NCBI GenBank assembly: GCA_016192135.1
Contig: JACPUR010000041.1
Coordinates: 1 to 64,000 of the forward strand
DNA length: 64,000 nucleotides
Reading direction: 5' to 3'
Origin: Candidatus Tectomicrobia bacterium
GTDB taxonomy: Bacteria > UBA8248
Shown: in pieces, positions 56,015-64,000 of the stretch
Layout: each line of letters starts with the position of its first letter
Numbering within the stretch: position 1 is the stretch's first letter
Made by a program: the position numbers and the translations under genes
The notes under the pieces: model-generated
Told to the model about the DNA's origin: nothing
Seen by the model: the letters and a program-made list of their open reading frames with translations, nothing else
The model's database searches: none

Positions 56015-56992
56015 ATGTCATCCGTTTCCCGCAAAGCCAAATTCCGCGCCATCCGCAAGTACGGGACGCTCACGTTGATGGGAGCCGTGACTTTCATCCT
56101 CGGTTTTTCCGTCGCCTTGAATATTTATCTGGCGAGATTCATTCCTCGGATGGATGGCGGCTACGACAATTACGCTGTGTTTTTGAAATCAGCGCGGACG
56201 GACCTGCCACGCATCTCCGAGGCGATGGTGAGGCTGAAGACGGTCACGGAATTCAAGCCGGTGGACGGGGGCCAAGGAGCGGACGGGGGGCAGAAAGAGG
56301 CCACCCTTGAAGGAACCGGAATCGTGCTCGGCCACGGCTTCATCCTGACCGTGGCGCATTCCCTCAGCCAAGACAAGGTGAAAGTCATGACACCGGCGGG
56401 GCCGGTCGAGATGCCCGCGCCGGACAAGGTATCGGAGAAGACTTTCCTGGAGTGGCAGGGAAAGTCCTATCCGCTCAAGCTCATCCTGAAGGACAAGAAG
56501 CATGACGTGGCGCTGCTCAAGGTCCCGAAGAACCTGGATCTTCCTTCCTTTCCCTTCCCCATCGGCGACAGCGACGAGCTGCAGGTGGGCAACTTCGTGT
56601 ATGTCATCGGAAATCCCCTGAACTCCGGCGTCAACGTCCGGGAGGGCATCGTGAGCGCTCTGTCGCCGCCCCCCGACATCTCCGCAACGGCGCCGGCGGA
56701 CGTGGACGCCTTCATGCTGAGCAACGGGCTTGTCCCCGGCGACAGCGGAACGCCGGTGGTCGCCATACGCGACGGGAAGCTCGAGCTGGTGGGCATTTCC
56801 CATGCCACCATCGGCACCACGCGCATCGGATGGGCCATCCGGATCAACTCCGTCCAACATCTGTTGATCGATGCCCTCAGGAAGCAGGGCTGGAATTGCA
56901 ATCCGCTCGGACCCGGCGAGGGCCGGATGGACCGGAAAGTCTCTTTCGTGAAACTTCTCGAGGATTTCAGCTGCTCGCCCGAAATTACATAA
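56015..56992 (+). CDS. Membrane-anchored trypsin-like serine protease
   Basis: A 325-residue protein. A basic N terminus and one helix (about 19-41) anchor a periplasmic chymotrypsin-fold domain. The triad appears as H115 (LTVAHS), D164 (KKHDVALLKV) and S244 (GDSGTPVV), all intact. GTGIVLGHGFILTVAH and VYVIGNPLNSGVNVREGIVSAL resemble DegP-like cores, but no PDZ domain follows. The C-terminal 30 residues are unconserved. The ATG at 56015 follows GAGG with good spacing. Confidence 0.82.
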   Translation: MSSVSRKAKFRAIRKYGTLTLMGAVTFILGFSVALNIYLARFIPRMDGGYDNYAVFLKSARTDLPRISEAMVRLKTVTEFKPVDGGQGADGGQKEATLEGTGIVLGHGFILTVAHSLSQDKVKVMTPAGPVEMPAPDKVSEKTFLEWQGKSYPLKLILKDKKHDVALLKVPKNLDLPSFPFPIGDSDELQVGNFVYVIGNPLNSGVNVREGIVSALSPPPDISATAPADVDAFMLSNGLVPGDSGTPVVAIRDGKLELVGISHATIGTTRIGWAIRINSVQHLLIDALRKQGWNCNPLGPGEGRMDRKVSFVKLLEDFSCSPEIT

Positions 56993-57016
56993 AACGCCGA
57001 ACGGCGGGTGCCGCGG

Positions 57017-57793
57017 CTAGGCTTTCTCCGGGTCCTCCCAAAGCCGCCAGCGCCAGATGACGAGGCCGAAGACGGCGGCCATGACGGCGCTCGCGACATA
57101 GGGGGCGCGGACCGGCCCGAGCCAAAGATCGTCGGCGCGGAAGCCGGTGACGGCGGCGCGGCTGATCGCGTAGAAGATGAAATAGAGGCAGAAAATGAAG
57201 CCCGGGCGGTGCGGCCTGAACCGAAGGCGCATCATCACGAAGAAGAAGAACAGGTTCAGCACCAGCTCGTAGAGCATGACGGGGTGAATGGGCTGGCCTG
57301 GGAACTGCCGCCCCGCGAGGCTCGTGGGGGGAAATATCACGCCCCACGGCTTGCCGGTCGGCACGCCGTGGGCATCCCCGTTCATGAAGTTGCCGAAGCG
57401 GCCGAACACCTGCCCGAGCATGATCGCCGGCGCCACCGCGTCGGCGAATTTCCAAATGTGGATCGGACGGCGCCTGAGGTAGAGCCAGCCCGCCAGGATT
57501 CCGCCGATGAGCCCGCCGTGGATGGCGAGGCCGCCGTGCCAGATCTGGATGATCTCCCAAGGGTGACGGCCGTAGAAATCCCAGTTGAAGGCCACGTAGT
57601 AGATGCGGCCGCCCACGATGCCGGCGAACATCACGAGGATTCCGAAGTTCATGATCTCGTCGAAGATGATCGGGAGCCGAGTGCGCTGGGCCTCGCGGTG
57701 GACGAGCCATGCGCCGGCCACGACGGCGAGAACGTACATCAACCCGTACCAGCGGAGCGCGAAGGGGCCGATTTGGACGATGGTCGGGCTCAA
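57017..57793 (-). CDS. lgt: Prolipoprotein diacylglyceryl transferase
   Basis: A 258-residue inner-membrane enzyme that transfers diacylglyceryl from phosphatidylglycerol to the lipobox cysteine of prolipoproteins. The signature GRFGNFMNGDAHG (an Asp where most Lgt have Glu) lies near residues 131-143. GLAIHGGLIGGILAGWLYLRRR and the C-terminal GFRADDLWLGP are family blocks. The TTG start follows GAGGAAG. Several lipoproteins in this window (at 9450 and 42606) are likely substrates. It lies downstream of nrfA on the same strand. Confidence 0.96.
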   Translation of the reverse strand: MSPTIVQIGPFALRWYGLMYVLAVVAGAWLVHREAQRTRLPIIFDEIMNFGILVMFAGIVGGRIYYVAFNWDFYGRHPWEIIQIWHGGLAIHGGLIGGILAGWLYLRRRPIHIWKFADAVAPAIMLGQVFGRFGNFMNGDAHGVPTGKPWGVIFPPTSLAGRQFPGQPIHPVMLYELVLNLFFFFVMMRLRFRPHRPGFIFCLYFIFYAISRAAVTGFRADDLWLGPVRAPYVASAVMAAVFGLVIWRWRLWEDPEKA

Positions 57794-57887
57794 AGGCTTC
57801 CTCGGCGGCGGACTGTGTGGGGGAACCGGTCGCTGGCTACCTTACCCCACCTGGAAGGCGAGTGCCACGCTCTCCGCCTTTCCCGCG

Positions 57888-59276
57888 TCACCGGCCGTTG
57901 GAGGACGCCGCCTGCGGCCCTTTCCGCAGCGCAAGCTGCCCCTTCCGCGCGAAATCGATGGACTCGCCCAGGATGCGGGCCGCCTCCTGGGGGGCGTGGA
58001 AGCCGGTGGAATTCTCGGCCTCGACGAAATCTAGGTAGAACTGGGCCTTGCGCTGGAAATCCTGCGCCTCGGCCAGCGCCGGACCCTGGAAACCCCCGGC
58101 CCGCGCCGCTTTGATGTCCGCGATCAGCGCCATCAGGGCGTCCATGGCAATGTTCCGGAGCTTGAAGGTCCGCTGCTGGATCTCTTCCACCCGGCTCTTC
58201 AGCTCGCTCTCGGACCACTTGTGGCAGGTCTGGCACGCGCGGTTGATGTTGAGGAGAGGGCTGCGCACGTGGTGGTCGCTTATCTTGAGGGCGCCCACCC
58301 GCTCGTAGGGCATGTGGCAATCGGCGCAGGCTACACCCGAGCGGGCATGGATGCCCTGGCTCCACATCTCGAACTCGGGGTGCTGGGCCTTCAGGGTGGG
58401 GGCACCCGTGTCGGCGTGGGTCCAGTCCCGGAACTTGGCTTCGTCGTAGTAGGCCTGGATATTTTCGACTTTCAGGCCTTTCGCCCAGGGATAGACCAGC
58501 CGCTTCTCGGCGCCCTTGAAGTAATATTCGACGTGGCACTGCCCGCAGACATAGGCGCGCATCTCCTGGCGGGTGGCCATCTTGTTCACGTCGTAGTCCT
58601 TGATCCCCTGCGAAGCCTTGAGGTCGCGGATTCCCTCGATGAAGCCCGGCCGCGTAACGCGGAGCTGCATGGTGTCGGGAGCGTGGCAATCGATGCAGGC
58701 CACGGGGTGATTGAGGAGCTTCCGGGCCTCCATGTAGGGCATCTGGTTCATCTTCTCGAAGCCCTTGATCAGGTCCCCGTTCCCCAGCTTCTTGTACGGG
58801 ACGTAGACCGAGGCGTGGCAGTGCGCGCAGGCGCCCGGCTGCTTCGCCACGATCTGGCGCTCGGTGAAAGTCTGATCCTCGAGCATGTAGGCATGGCCGC
58901 GCTCCTCCCGGAAATCTCTCGAGAAGGCGTAGCCGGCCCACATGGTCTTCAGCCGGGGGTCCTCCTCGATCTTGGATTGCGAGACGACCGAGCGGGGGTC
59001 GGCCTTCGACGGGGTACGCGGCAGCGCCTCGCTGCCCCCGTAGCGGGTGCGCACTTGGTCCACGGTCCGGAGGTAGCGGTCGTACTGGAGGGGGAAATTC
59101 TTGCCCCAGACCGCGGGGTCCTCAATAGTGTCGTTCAGATCGACCACCCGGTAGAAGGGATTCCTCGCCTCCTGTTTCCGCTCCATGATGTTGACCAGGA
59201 GCGCGAGGCCTCCCATCATCGCGGCCGCCGCGACGACAACCGCCAGGACGATGAAACCGAGCCGCTTGCCGCGCAT
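57888..59276 (-). CDS. nrfA: Ammonia-forming cytochrome c nitrite reductase NrfA
   Basis: A 462-residue periplasmic pentaheme protein reducing nitrite to ammonium with six electrons. An N-terminal signal/anchor helix (about 7-29) precedes five heme-binding motifs: CAHCH (150-154), CIDCH (194-198), CGQCH (244-248, in CGQCHVEYYF), CADCH (317-321) and CQTCH (348-352). KAQHPEFEMWSQGIHARSG (296-314) supplies the typical histidine and active-site context. The first, catalytic heme has CxxCH rather than the classical CxxCK, so it belongs to the histidine-ligated variant. It is 36 bases downstream of nrfH, in one operon. Confidence 0.95.
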   Translation of the reverse strand: MRGKRLGFIVLAVVVAAAAMMGGLALLVNIMERKQEARNPFYRVVDLNDTIEDPAVWGKNFPLQYDRYLRTVDQVRTRYGGSEALPRTPSKADPRSVVSQSKIEEDPRLKTMWAGYAFSRDFREERGHAYMLEDQTFTERQIVAKQPGACAHCHASVYVPYKKLGNGDLIKGFEKMNQMPYMEARKLLNHPVACIDCHAPDTMQLRVTRPGFIEGIRDLKASQGIKDYDVNKMATRQEMRAYVCGQCHVEYYFKGAEKRLVYPWAKGLKVENIQAYYDEAKFRDWTHADTGAPTLKAQHPEFEMWSQGIHARSGVACADCHMPYERVGALKISDHHVRSPLLNINRACQTCHKWSESELKSRVEEIQQRTFKLRNIAMDALMALIADIKAARAGGFQGPALAEAQDFQRKAQFYLDFVEAENSTGFHAPQEAARILGESIDFARKGQLALRKGPQAASSNGR

Positions 59277-59312
59277 GACTTGCTCCCCTCGTTTTTCTGG
59301 CTCCCGCCCCGC

Positions 59313-59771
59313 CTAGTGCAGGTGCCCCACCGACCGGTGGCAACGGACGCAATCGGTGGCGGGCGCCCCCTCCTGGCCGTGGGCGATGGCGTTCACGATT
59401 TCCTGATGGCAGCTCCGGCAGGCCCTCTCCGTCACGTCCAGGTTGCGGGCGTTGATCTGGATGGGCTCATGGAAGCGGCCGGTGGTGAAGGCGACCGAAT
59501 GATTCCAGCCGTTCAGCATCTTGGTCTGGTACTTGCCGACCAGGTCCGGCGGCGTATGGCAGTCGTTGCAGACGGCGACGGCGCGGTGGCTCGAGGCGAG
59601 CCAGCCGGAATATTGCTCCGCCATGACATGGCAGTTGGCGCATGCCGCCGGATCGTTCGTGAGGTAGGAGGCGCCTTTCGCATACAGGAACACGTAGGCA
59701 CCCGTGCCGGTTGCCGCCCCGACCAAGCCCGCCGAGAGAAGCGCGGCCCAGAACAATCCGCTTTGGCCCAT
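59313..59771 (-). CDS. nrfH: NrfH, quinol-oxidising tetraheme cytochrome
   Basis: A 152-residue membrane-anchored NapC/NirT-family cytochrome that passes electrons from menaquinol to NrfA. One N-terminal helix (about 7-30) precedes four heme motifs: CANCHVM (44-50, with the Met next to the first heme as in NrfH), CNDCH (68-72), CRSCH (118-122) and CVRCH (141-145). The ATG at 59771 follows GAGGG and gives the normal length; the longer frame is unsupported. First gene of nrfHA. Confidence 0.95.
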   Translation of the reverse strand: MGQSGLFWAALLSAGLVGAATGTGAYVFLYAKGASYLTNDPAACANCHVMAEQYSGWLASSHRAVAVCNDCHTPPDLVGKYQTKMLNGWNHSVAFTTGRFHEPIQINARNLDVTERACRSCHQEIVNAIAHGQEGAPATDCVRCHRSVGHLH

Positions 59772-59912
59772 CGAAAACCCTCGCGAATGAGAAAAAGCAA
59801 ACTTCACTCGCGATTCCGAAAATGCCTGGGCCGATGCATCAAATGTAAGAAGCCGTCGCCTCAAATTCAAGGAACATGCGCTCGCCCAGGCAAAAAATCG
59901 GTTATATCGGCT

Positions 59913-61343
59913 TTATTTGCCGCGAAGGCTATGCAGCACCGTGAAAAAGGAGCGCTCGCCCTGGGTGGAGCCGCGCACTAGGCGCGCGATCACATCGGCA
60001 CCAGCAGGAAGCCGGCGGAGCAAGTTCTCCAAATCCTCCAGATTCCGGACCCCCGAGCGGACAGGCGGCGCGCCCTCCTGGGGAGAGCGGTAGATGAGCT
60101 CCCGGATGACCATTCCGGGCCGGAGCCCGTCGTGGAAGGCCCGGCTTCCAGACTCCACTTCCCGGACCAGGACTCCCTCTGGCGACCCAAGCTGGTTCTG
60201 CTTCATGAGCTCGGGCGTCAGGTTCTCCAGCTTCATTCCATAGGCCCCGTTCTGCTGGCTTTTCGGGCCGATGTCGGCGGGTTTGGGACGGCCCTCCCCG
60301 GGCAGGACGGTGACAGTGATATCCATGGTCTTGCGCCGGCCGCTTCGGACCACATCCACCTTCACGGCTTTGCCGGGAGGGGTCCAGCCGACCAGCCGCT
60401 GCAGATGGGCAGTGTCGTGGATCTCTTTCCCGTCCAGGCCCACGATAACGTCGCCCACTTCGATGCCCGCCTTCTTCGCGGGCCCGTCAGGCAGGAGCGA
60501 GCCCACCAGGGCGCCCTGAGCGCGCGGAAGACCGAGAATATGTACCATATCGTCTGCCACGGGCTGGATCGTCACCCCCAGGTAGCCCCGCACGAACTGG
60601 CCCGAGTCCCGCAGGTGCGTGATCACGTCCTTGGCCATGTTGATCGGGATAGAGAAGCCCAAGCCGCTTCCAGGCGAGGGGATGGCCGTGTTGATGCCGA
60701 TCACCTCTCCGTCGATGTTTAAAAGAGGCCCGCCGCTGTTCCCCCGGTTGATGGCCGCGTCGGTCTGGATGAAGTATTCGTAACGGGCCACCCCCACGCC
60801 CGTCCGGCCGATACCGCTCACCACGCCCACGGTGAAGGTCCGGGTGATGCCGAATGGATCGCCTACGGCGATGGCCCACTGCCCCACCCTCACCTTGTCG
60901 CTGTTGCCCAGCGTGGCCGCCGGGAGGTTCCGGTTGACGTCGATCTTAAGGAGCGCGAGGTCGGTATAAGGATCGGTTCCCACGACAGCAGCCCGATAGG
61001 GCGTGTTGTCGGACAGGCGGACGATGAGGGTCTCGGCGTCCGCCACGACATGGTTGTTGGTCAGGATATAACCCCTCGGATCAATGATGACGCCCGAGCC
61101 GGTGGCGAACCGCGGGATCTCCGGGTGGGGCGGCGTCTCGCCCTCTCCCTCCCGCGGAGCCGACGCGGCGACCCTCAGGCGCTCGGCCCGGATGCTCACC
61201 ACGGCCGGCTTCACCCGCTCCGCCACCGAGGAGAAGACTTCTTCGATGCGGCGAAGAAGCGAGAGCTCCGTCTCGGGGCTGGGCGCCGCTCCCGCCAAGA
61301 AAGGAATCAAAACCAAGAGCAGCAGGAGCTTTCGATGTGCCAT
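59913..61343 (-). CDS. degP: DegP/HtrA-type periplasmic serine protease
   Basis: A 476-residue protein with a signal peptide (LLLLLVLIPFLAGAAP). Catalytic residues are H98 (TNNHVV), D128 (YTDLALLKI) and S203 (GNSGGPLLN). Two PDZ domains follow at about 250-345 (GYLGVTIQPVADDMVHILGLP...GIEVGDVIVGLDGKEI) and about 370-470 (GMKLENLTPELMKQ...GLRPGMVI). It degrades or chaperones misfolded envelope proteins. No regulatory box was recognised in the 211-base gap upstream. Confidence 0.96.
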   Translation of the reverse strand: MAHRKLLLLLVLIPFLAGAAPSPETELSLLRRIEEVFSSVAERVKPAVVSIRAERLRVAASAPREGEGETPPHPEIPRFATGSGVIIDPRGYILTNNHVVADAETLIVRLSDNTPYRAAVVGTDPYTDLALLKIDVNRNLPAATLGNSDKVRVGQWAIAVGDPFGITRTFTVGVVSGIGRTGVGVARYEYFIQTDAAINRGNSGGPLLNIDGEVIGINTAIPSPGSGLGFSIPINMAKDVITHLRDSGQFVRGYLGVTIQPVADDMVHILGLPRAQGALVGSLLPDGPAKKAGIEVGDVIVGLDGKEIHDTAHLQRLVGWTPPGKAVKVDVVRSGRRKTMDITVTVLPGEGRPKPADIGPKSQQNGAYGMKLENLTPELMKQNQLGSPEGVLVREVESGSRAFHDGLRPGMVIRELIYRSPQEGAPPVRSGVRNLEDLENLLRRLPAGADVIARLVRGSTQGERSFFTVLHSLRGK

Positions 61344-61554
61344 CCGTTCCTCTCTTCTCTTTTAAGCGGCGAGCGGATTATCGGAGGGATTCCAAATCAC
61401 CGCGGCCATTATATCCATCCTCCGGGGCAGGAGGAAGGAGCTGTCCCATCCCCACCGGGCCGGCAACCGGCGTAACCACCCGGATGGGGAATCCGCCGGC
61501 ACGGCTCCAGCAATGCTTATGTTCCCGGATACTTCCATCCTGCAATATGTTGCC

Positions 61555-62013
61555 CTACATGACTTCGATAATCACTTCAAGCTCGATCGGGACAGCCAAG
61601 GGAAGCTCCGCCACCCCGATGGCCAGGCGCGCATGCTTTCCCGCGTCGCCGAAGACGCCGACGGCGCACTCCGAGGCGCCGTTCATCACGGAAGCTTGAT
61701 CGGTGAAATCCGGCGCCGAGGCCACGAATCCCGTCATCCGAACCACCCGCTTCACCCGGTCGAGGCTCCCCAGGGCCGCCTTGGCCTGGGCCAAGGCGTT
61801 CAGGAAACAAACCCGGGCGCAATCCTGGGCCTCCGGGAGTGCCACCTCAGCCCCTACCTTCCCCCGGTGGAGCAGCTTCCCCTCCCGCAGCGGGAGCTGC
61901 CCCGAGATGAACAACAGCCCCTGAGCCACCACGCAGGGAACATAGGCGCCCACCGGCGCGGGGGCGGCGGGCAGCGCAAGCCCGAGCTTCTTCAACTGAT
62001 CCTCAACCGGCAT
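61555..62013 (-). CDS. RidA/YjgF-family protein
   Basis: A 152-residue protein: PAPVGAYVPCVVAQGLLFISGQLPLREGKLL, DCARVCFLNALAQAKAALGSLDRVKRVVRMTGFVASAPDF and HARLAIGVAELPLAVPIELEVIIEV. The arginine in the 'AR..vgVaeLP' loop that defines imine/enamine deaminase activity is present (HARLAIGVAELP). It belongs to the longer (about 150-residue) RidA subgroup and would hydrolyse reactive enamines or a related metabolite. Its start overlaps the mobA end by 11 bases, so it is cotranscribed with mobA-moeA. Confidence 0.9.
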   Translation of the reverse strand: MPVEDQLKKLGLALPAAPAPVGAYVPCVVAQGLLFISGQLPLREGKLLHRGKVGAEVALPEAQDCARVCFLNALAQAKAALGSLDRVKRVVRMTGFVASAPDFTDQASVMNGASECAVGVFGDAGKHARLAIGVAELPLAVPIELEVIIEVM

Positions 62014-62641
62014 TCATGTCCTCCTTCGAGGCCACCTCGGCCAACGCCCATTCGTAATCCTGCTGCGTATTCAGATTCCGGAACGAGAGGCCCTCCGGGT
62101 CCCACGCCCTCCATTCCGCCTCCTCCACCCGAAGCACGCGCATTTCCTCGTGAAAACCGATCATCTTCAGACGCCCCTCCGCGATCCGGCGCCGGATCGC
62201 GGGCTCGCAGGCCTGGCCATAGACCGCGCACAGCGGTTCGGGAAATCCCTCCAGGATGGGGATTACCACGTCCGCCTCGCCCGCCCGGGCCGCCAGGCCC
62301 CGAAGGAGCTGAGGCTGGAGAAAGGGCATATCGCAACCGGCGACGAAGACGTGGGGCGCCCCGGCGCAGGAGATCGCCGCATGGAGGCCGCCGAGGGAAT
62401 CGTTCCCCGGCAGCACGTCCCCGACCACTGGAAGGCCGAAGGGCTCGAGCGAGGGTGCATCCCCCCCCACGGCGAACACCCGCGAGAAGATGCTTTCCAG
62501 GATGCGCGCCACCCGGCGGATCACCGGCTCGGAACCCAGCGGGAGAAGGAACTTATTGCGCCCCATCCGCCGGCTCCGGCCGCCGGTCAGGATGGCCGCC
62601 GGGAACGCGAATCGCTCCTCCGCCTGTGACGGTTCCATCAT
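62003..62641 (-). CDS. mobA: Molybdenum cofactor guanylyltransferase
   Basis: A 212-residue enzyme linking GMP to molybdopterin (bis-MGD formation). The nucleotide-binding motif is LTGGRSRRMGRNK (18-30), and GCDMPF (102-107) carries the metal-binding aspartate. PAAILTGG rather than the common AGG is one substitution in the first loop. The ATG at 62641 overlaps the moeA stop (ATGA). It would serve DMSO reductase-family molybdoenzymes, none of which is in the window. Confidence 0.93.
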   Translation of the reverse strand: MMEPSQAEERFAFPAAILTGGRSRRMGRNKFLLPLGSEPVIRRVARILESIFSRVFAVGGDAPSLEPFGLPVVGDVLPGNDSLGGLHAAISCAGAPHVFVAGCDMPFLQPQLLRGLAARAGEADVVIPILEGFPEPLCAVYGQACEPAIRRRIAEGRLKMIGFHEEMRVLRVEEAEWRAWDPEGLSFRNLNTQQDYEWALAEVASKEDMNAG

Positions 62642-63945
62642 CCGGCCGAAACCAGGGCCCCCGCTCCCGTCACCTGCTCGGGCTCGTCCGCGAGGGCAGA
62701 GCTCTCTTCGATCAGGAGCGTCTGAACCTTGGAACCGGCCGCAAGGTCGGTCTCGAACTCCCGGAAAACGACCAATGCGTTCGCCCGCACCATCGAGTGG
62801 AGGATGTTGGATCCCTGGGCCTCGACCGCCTGGACCGTCCACTCCTCCTCCGTTCGCGTGGCCACGGCCCGGACGTAATGACGCCGCTCGGGCGTCTTGC
62901 TCAGCGGATGGAGCAGCCGGGCTTCCACCCGCGGCCGGAAAAGCCGCCGGTGGCCCTGCATCTTGAGGAGGGAGGGACGGACGAACAACTCGAAGCTCAC
63001 CATGGTGGAGACGGGGTTGCCCGGGAGGCCGAAGACGGGCTTCCCCTGGAGGGTACCGAACGCCATCGGCTTCCCAGGCTTCATCCGCACCCGCCAGAAA
63101 TGCATTTCGCTGCCGAGGCCCCCGAGGATGCCCTTCACAAGATCGAAATCCCCCACCGACACCCCACCGCTCGTCAGCACCAGGTCGGCGCCCAGGCCGT
63201 CCCGCAGGTGGCGCTCGAGGTCCGCCGCAGTGTCTCGGGCGATGCCGAGCTGAATCGGCTCCCCCCCCGCCTCCAGCACCTGGGCGGCCAGCGCGTAGGA
63301 ATTCGAGTTGAAGATCTGTCCCGCCGCCGGGACCTCCCCCAGGTCCAGCAGCTCATCCCCGGTCGAGAGGATGGCCACGCGGGGCTTCTGATAGACATAG
63401 ACGGCCGGCCGCCCCAGGTTCGCCAGCATGCCGACCGCCGCGGCGTTGACGCGGACGCCCGCGGAAAAGACTTTCGTCCCCCTCTTCACGTCCTCGCCCG
63501 CCACGCGGACGGCCTCGCCCGAAGGCACCGCGAGGAAAATCCGCACTTCGTCCTTTCCCGCCTTCTCGGTCTCCTCGACCAGGACGACGGCGTCGGCCCC
63601 CCGGGGGATGGGCGCCCCGGTCATGATGCGGATGGCCTCGCCCGGGCCAAGGGTGCGGGTGGACTCAATCCCCGCCCGCACCTCGTCCACCACCCGGAGA
63701 GTCTCCGGGCGCTCCCTCGAGGCCTGCGCCACGTCCTGGGAGCGGACGGCGTAGCCGTCCATCGCGGAGTTCGGCCAGGGGGGGATGTCCCGGGGCGAAT
63801 GGACGTCCTCCGCCAGAACGCGCCCCAGCGCCTCCAGGATCGGCACGCGCGCCCGGCCCAGGGGCTGGATTCGGAAAAGGATGGCCTGCTGTGCTTCCTC
63901 GACGCTGATCATGCAGGGCCTCTCGCTGGCGGCCGATTCGGCCAT
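62638..63945 (-). CDS. moeA: Molybdopterin molybdenumtransferase MoeA
   Basis: A 435-residue enzyme inserting molybdenum into molybdopterin. Typical blocks are DIPPWPNSAMDGYAVR, GEAIRIMTGAPIPRGADAVVLVEE, DELLDLGEVPAAGQIFNSNSYALAAQV, VLTSGGVSVGDFDLVKGIL, KPGKPMAFGTLQGKPVFGLPGNPVS and the C-terminal domain IV. The ATG at 63945 or an internal one (63912) can be the start. First gene of the moeA-mobA-ridA operon. Confidence 0.95.
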   Translation of the reverse strand: MAESAASERPCMISVEEAQQAILFRIQPLGRARVPILEALGRVLAEDVHSPRDIPPWPNSAMDGYAVRSQDVAQASRERPETLRVVDEVRAGIESTRTLGPGEAIRIMTGAPIPRGADAVVLVEETEKAGKDEVRIFLAVPSGEAVRVAGEDVKRGTKVFSAGVRVNAAAVGMLANLGRPAVYVYQKPRVAILSTGDELLDLGEVPAAGQIFNSNSYALAAQVLEAGGEPIQLGIARDTAADLERHLRDGLGADLVLTSGGVSVGDFDLVKGILGGLGSEMHFWRVRMKPGKPMAFGTLQGKPVFGLPGNPVSTMVSFELFVRPSLLKMQGHRRLFRPRVEARLLHPLSKTPERRHYVRAVATRTEEEWTVQAVEAQGSNILHSMVRANALVVFREFETDLAAGSKVQTLLIEESSALADEPEQVTGAGALVSAG

Positions 63946-63969
63946 GGATTTGCACCCAGTCCTTTTGGC

Positions 63970-63975
63970 ATTATA
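63970..63975 (-). promoter_or_regulatory. Probable -10 box of the moeA operon
   Basis: On the minus strand TATAAT (63975-63970) lies 25 bases before the moeA ATG. No convincing -35 is found at 16-18 bases upstream, so the start of transcription is inferred from the -10 only. Confidence 0.45.
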
Positions 63976-64000
63976 ACGGACCCCTTGGCGAGGGAAAAAC

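Overview
The window is G+C-rich bacterial chromosomal DNA (roughly two thirds G+C by eye) and almost wholly coding. It has about 66 protein genes, three intact tRNA genes and one broken tRNA copy, and no rRNA, CRISPR array, transposase or recognisable prophage. Frequent GTG and TTG starts, stop/start overlaps of the ATGA, GTGA and TAATG type, encoded CCA ends on the tRNAs, Lgt plus many lipoprotein or signal-peptide proteins, a DegP-type periplasmic protease and a periplasmic nitrite reductase point to a diderm. The mix (NrfHA, DUF3047, DUF3108 and DUF4340 proteins, GldG-type transporter, MmgE/PrpD, LLM and CocE enzymes) resembles uncultured lineages near Deltaproteobacteria, Methylomirabilota/Rokubacteria or Tectomicrobia. 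That placement is inference.

Layout. 1-6011 (minus): catabolic/uptake operon with a peptide-type ABC permease, LVIVD protein, CocE/NonD hydrolase, FAD oxidoreductase and a small mono-oxygenase-like protein. 6213-11010: beta-hydroxyacid dehydrogenase, two small secreted proteins, tRNA-Arg(CCU), cold-shock protein, apt, an NlpD-like LysM/LytM lipoprotein, a palindromic repeat and a LOG-like protein. 11685-15234: an unusual cassette of two paralogous CelD-type acyltransferases around a methyltransferase. 15268-18569: Gfo/Idh/MocA oxidoreductase, a tRNA-Pro scar next to intact tRNA-Pro(CGG), and pcm-surE. 18839-22527: metY, CoA-binding protein, FecR-like protein, tRNA-Pro(GGG), a repeat protein and a frameshifted DinB gene. 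22607-27953: GldA/GldF/GldG/DUF4340 transporter operon, preceded by a promoter and a CIRCE-like operator. 28284-35098: AcoX-like kinase, glycerate kinase, DUF3047 protein and the pyk-ROK kinase-DUF3108 operon. 35224-40071: iron module (DtxR-family regulator, HemP, Fbp-type Fe(III) ABC transporter). 40094-47139: MmgE/PrpD, LLM oxidoreductase, a lipoprotein, secA and an M23 peptidase. 47307-51878: second catabolic operon (acyl-CoA dehydrogenase, enolase-superfamily enzyme, FAH-family hydrolase, carboxymuconolactone decarboxylase-like, SDR). 52203-55671: PhnD/PhnC/PhnE/PhnE-type ABC transporter whose binding protein resembles the putative selenate type. 56015-64000: anchored serine protease, lgt, nrfA-nrfH, degP, ridA-like, mobA and moeA.

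How it fits together. Three themes stand out. The first is uptake and breakdown of organic acids or small esters by two multi-enzyme operons. The second is envelope maintenance (SecA, Lgt, DegP, LytM proteins, GldG-type transporter). The third is iron/heme supply and nitrite respiration or detoxification, with Mo-cofactor genes nearby. The most unusual signals are the CIRCE-like operator in front of the GldAFG operon, the acyltransferase-methyltransferase cassette, the tRNA-Pro scar, the C12 tract breaking the DinB gene, and an NrfA whose catalytic heme motif is CxxCH rather than CxxCK.
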